From Berghia stephanieae (Eukaryota; Mollusca; Gastropoda; Nudibranchia; Aeolidiidae): a DNA stretch of 64,000 bases. The DNA is taken from assembly GCA_034508935.3 (NCBI GenBank), contig CM067445.1, positions 5,400,791 through 5,464,790 of the forward strand. The letters run 5' to 3'. Within the stretch, counting starts at the first letter, position 1; the number at the start of each line of letters is the position of its first letter. Below the pieces are notes generated by a model, which worked only from the letters and a program-made list of their open reading frames with translations, had not been told where the DNA came from and did not search any database. Below, one piece after another: positions 61,284-64,000 of the stretch. Both the position numbers and the translations under genes were made by a program.

Positions 61284-61547
61284 TGTATTCCTCTTAGAGG
61301 CTTCTTGTGCGTGTGTCTGGATGAGACTTTTAGGTGATCTGAACTGAATACACTGATAGTGTGCTCCTGGAATCTACATCTGTTCCCTATTTAAACCATT
61401 CCCCTTTGTCTTACTTTTTCTTATGTCATTTCAATTGTAAATCTAGAATGTTTTTTACTATCCAATTTTCTTCCCTTTTACTGGCGCTGATATGACATAG
61501 ATGTGTCACAGGCGCTGTAAAACACTTTAAAACAAACAAAATTCCTC
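61284..61547 (+). repeat. Retroposon family B, 5'-truncated
   Basis: From TAGTGTATTCCTCTTAGAGG to GGCGCTGTAAAACACTTTAAA with an A/C-rich tail. Confidence 0.75.
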
Positions 61548-61568
61548 CCCTTCCTCCCACAAAAACAC

Positions 61569-61573
61569 TACTA

Positions 61574-61655
<82 letters not shown>
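61569..61655 (+). repeat. (CTA)n microsatellite
   Basis: About 29 units, inside the pogo-like element after the family B tail. Confidence 0.92.
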
Positions 61656-61656
<1 letters not shown>

Positions 61657-62131
61657 TACTACTCTATCACCACATAATATCACATTTTCCAAGATTTTGT
61701 GTTTACTTGCTTACACTTACATTTATACCTTGTTAATGCATATCAGCCAAGATTCGTCAAAACAAAAAAAAAGCTGTGTTCTCATGGTTGGTATTGGTTC
61801 AAGCAGGAATCGTTTTTATAAACTTTTGAGTACTCATACTCGGTATTTTTAGTATCAGATATCTACGAAAACTGCCGAAAATCGCCAAAATGATGTCGTT
61901 ATTCGGAGGTTTTATCAAAAAGTGCGTCGTTATTTGGAGGTTATTTTTACTGATCTGATATAGAAAAAAAATCGGGACCACGGGTCAATGTCGGTATCAG
62001 GAGGTTGTCGTTATTCGGAGGTGTCGTAATCGGGAGGTTCCACTGTATTACGCCCTAAGATTAGTTTGAATTTAAAATACTAACGAAAGAGCGAAAATGG
62101 AGAGGCTTCGTATGGGAACAAAACAGACAAT

Positions 62132-62160
62132 GGACGTTTCAGGTACAAACCCTTCGTCAG
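62132..62160 (-). other. Hammerhead-ribozyme-like core, copy 2
   Basis: Same CTGACGA, hairpin and GAAACGTCC as 8556-8584, with no differences seen in the motif. Confidence 0.45.
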
Positions 62161-62359
62161 CACAACAGTACACAAATAAACGTGGAAAACAAATAAAATA
62201 TAATGAAAAAAAAAAGGGGGGGGGTGATCAAATTGATAAGAAAAGGTCAGCATCAGGGAACAGAACCTTCCAGAAAATAATGGAAGATAAAAGACATAGT
62301 AGTAGTGGTAGTTGATTTTTGATTGTAAACAAGGTTGACCTGACCCATTATTAATGGAA

Positions 62360-63010
62360 ACGTTGCTGCTCAAAGCTCGAAGAAATAAATAACAATGTGA
62401 AATTGAATGTAAGCTTCAATTTAAAAAAACAAAACAAAAAAACAAACCCAAAAAAAACTTGAGCTTTTTTTATCCACTAAACGTGCTCAAAGTGCTTTAC
62501 AAGGGGTCCCTGGCCAACAGCTACACATAACATGTAGGACGAGACATGACGCCTGTTAGGCGATATTACAAATTTTTGGGACAGAGACAATGCTGTTAAC
62601 GGCCAGGTACTCATTTTACACCTGAGTACGGTGAGAGAATGTAAAGAGACTTCTCCAAGGACTCATCTATGCGCCGAGCGAGGCTCGAACCCAGGACCTT
62701 CCGATCCGAAAGCGAGTGTCATACCACTAGACCACATAGCCGCACGATTTGATATTTAATATACGAAAACATAATATTGATGTTTCGGGTTTCCCCTTTA
62801 TCAACAAAGCAAGATGAATGCAACACATGGCAGTCATGTGACTCTAACTTTATCTGATTCGTCTGTCGTGTTTCTTTCATTCACATGTTTTGTTGATAAA
62901 GTGGAAAAAACCCGAAAAGTCCATATTATCTGTTTTCGTATATCAAATTGAAGCTTACATTCAATTTCACATTGTTTGTTATGTATTCCATTATCAATGG
63001 TAACACACTT
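62360..63010. mobile_element. Foldback family F with nested SINE A (62459-62746)
   Basis: Counterpart of 8787-9440. The inner inverted repeats and the SINE are retained; a few bases of the SINE body are deleted. Confidence 0.65.
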
Positions 63011-63216
63011 TGAACAGAAAATTTGGGGCCGACTTTAAGCAGAATCTGACTTTAACTCACTCAATCCTAGAAATTTTTGCTACTTTTCAAAATTGAAAAA
63101 AAAAATGTATTAAAAATGAATCTTGTGTGCATAGTTTTATTCGACTATCATTAGCATGAAAAAACTACAAACATTAGCTTTGATACTACGCATCAAATTT
63201 TCCAAAACGGAAATAA

Positions 63217-63219
63217 AGA

Positions 63220-63301
<82 letters not shown>
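63217..63301 (+). repeat. (ATT)n microsatellite
   Basis: Uninterrupted here; the copy 1 equivalent has interruptions. Confidence 0.92.
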
Positions 63302-63306
<5 letters not shown>

Positions 63307-63381
63307 ATATATTTTCTCACCTCATTTTTTTACGGCTTTCACCTGTTTGGATCCAAACTTTTGATCTGATATCATCACTTC

Positions 63382-63839
63382 CATACCTGCCTATTATTAG
63401 GGAACGTCCGTAATTGTTACGGAAGTGTAAGTGTAAGGACAATTACGGACTTACGGAAATAGAAGAAATATTACTGATACAAATGGTTGCAACGTTAAAT
63501 TAAAAAATAATTTTTTTTTTTTCATTATTTACTGCATGCTACAATAAAAAATATCAATGCCTCATTGGCTGGCGATGAGTGACGTCATCGACTCGACACG
63601 GAAACTTTACCCTCATCAGTAGACACAGTGCAGTGTCGAAAGTAGGTCATCAGTAAGCATATTATTCTCGCGGGGGTCATTGGCAATAGTAAGCCTATAT
63701 GGTAAGTTTATTTTACATATATAAAAGTGTGTATCTATCATTATTTTTGTTTTCTTTAGTATTACTGAAATTTGACCATTAATTACTGATGAATTTTGTA
63801 TTTCTTAATTAATTTGAAATTTTCAAGTAGGCAGGTATG
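63382..63839. mobile_element. MITE family I, uninterrupted
   Basis: 458 bp with CATACCTGCCTA / TAGGCAGGTATG ends and CACTTC duplications at 63376-63381 and 63840-63845. It shows the state before the CR1 LINE inserted in copy 1. No reading frame of note. Confidence 0.8.
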
Positions 63840-63913
63840 CACTTCTCTTGTTGTTTCTGTCTTCTTTGTTGATTCTCAGAAATGTTGGTGTGATCAGGTT
63901 ATTACGAGTTATG

Positions 63914-64000
63914 GGTGGGTGGGGTTCCTGACCTCCCATAGTGGGCCGGGAGGTACTTGCTATGTCTTCTATCCCCCTGTACTAGTTTTCCAATTGCTTT
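63914..64000 (+). repeat. Retroposon family B, cut by window end
   Basis: First 87 bp of the counterpart of 14803-15318. Confidence 0.82.

Larger units (their letters stand above)
61121..62045. mobile_element. pogo/Tigger-like DNA transposon, non-autonomous, with an empty site in copy 1
   Basis: 925 bp with ends CAGTGGAACCTCCCGATAAC and TAATCGGGAGGTTCCACTG. TA flanks at 61119-61120 and 62046-62047. The matching site 8471-8472 in copy 1 is a single TA. Subterminal GTCGTTATTCGGAGG motifs recur. No transposase. It carries a family B fragment (61284-61547) and (CTA)n (61569-61655). Confidence 0.92.
55853..64000 (+). repeat. Segmental duplication, copy 2
   Basis: Begins with ATTTTATAAAAGCGTTAAACCG, equal to 3456. 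It continues past the window end. It lacks the upstream caspase exon (1-120). It carries insertions at 56948-57287 and 61121-62045 that copy 1 lacks. Confidence 0.93.

Overview
The window is from an animal nuclear genome, most likely a marine invertebrate. Genes are split by introns with GT/AG borders. Most of the DNA is interspersed repeat: tRNA-derived SINEs, a CR1-type LINE, pogo-like and other inverted-repeat DNA transposons, minisatellites and long trinucleotide runs. I cannot name the species. An invertebrate deuterostome is a guess from repeat style only.

Two host genes are supported. (1) The 3' end of a caspase gene on the + strand: exons at 1-120 (partial), 4785-4894 and 8317-8436. 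They join in phase and encode the end of the large subunit, the linker and the whole p10 small subunit. (2) A ribose-phosphate pyrophosphokinase (PRPS) gene on the - strand, exons between 54357 and 30093. They align without gaps to residues 42-318 of human PRPS1. The exon for residues 1-41 is not found. The gene has two intact, mutually exclusive-looking last exons (33403-33495 and 30093-30185), each exactly 93 nt. The two genes converge tail to tail across about 21.7 kb of nested repeats.

Layout. 1-3455: caspase exon and old SINEs, including a near-perfect 167-bp inverted repeat. 3456-about 14890: segment copy 1, with the last two caspase exons, a 32-bp minisatellite and a 4.4-kb CR1 LINE. 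14.8-30 kb: a repeat sea dominated by a roughly 530-bp retroposon (called family B here), many copies with 9-16 bp target-site duplications, nested up to three deep. 30-54.4 kb: the PRPS gene, its introns filled with SINEs, a pogo-like element, and 28-bp and 33-bp minisatellites. 55853-64000: segment copy 2, repeating 3456-14890 in the same orientation with a few percent differences by eye and both caspase exons intact. Copy 2 lacks the CR1 LINE and carries two insertions that copy 1 lacks, so the copies serve as filled and empty sites for each other.

Most notable: the duplicated PRPS last exons; inverted repeat pairs flanking the PRPS exon just upstream of that choice; the duplicated caspase 3' end, which is either a real tandem duplication or two haplotypes laid end to end; and hammerhead-ribozyme-like cores in two repeat families, where the pair of core positions 3 and 8 changes from C-G to U-A. 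Repeat family letters A to I are labels for this report only.
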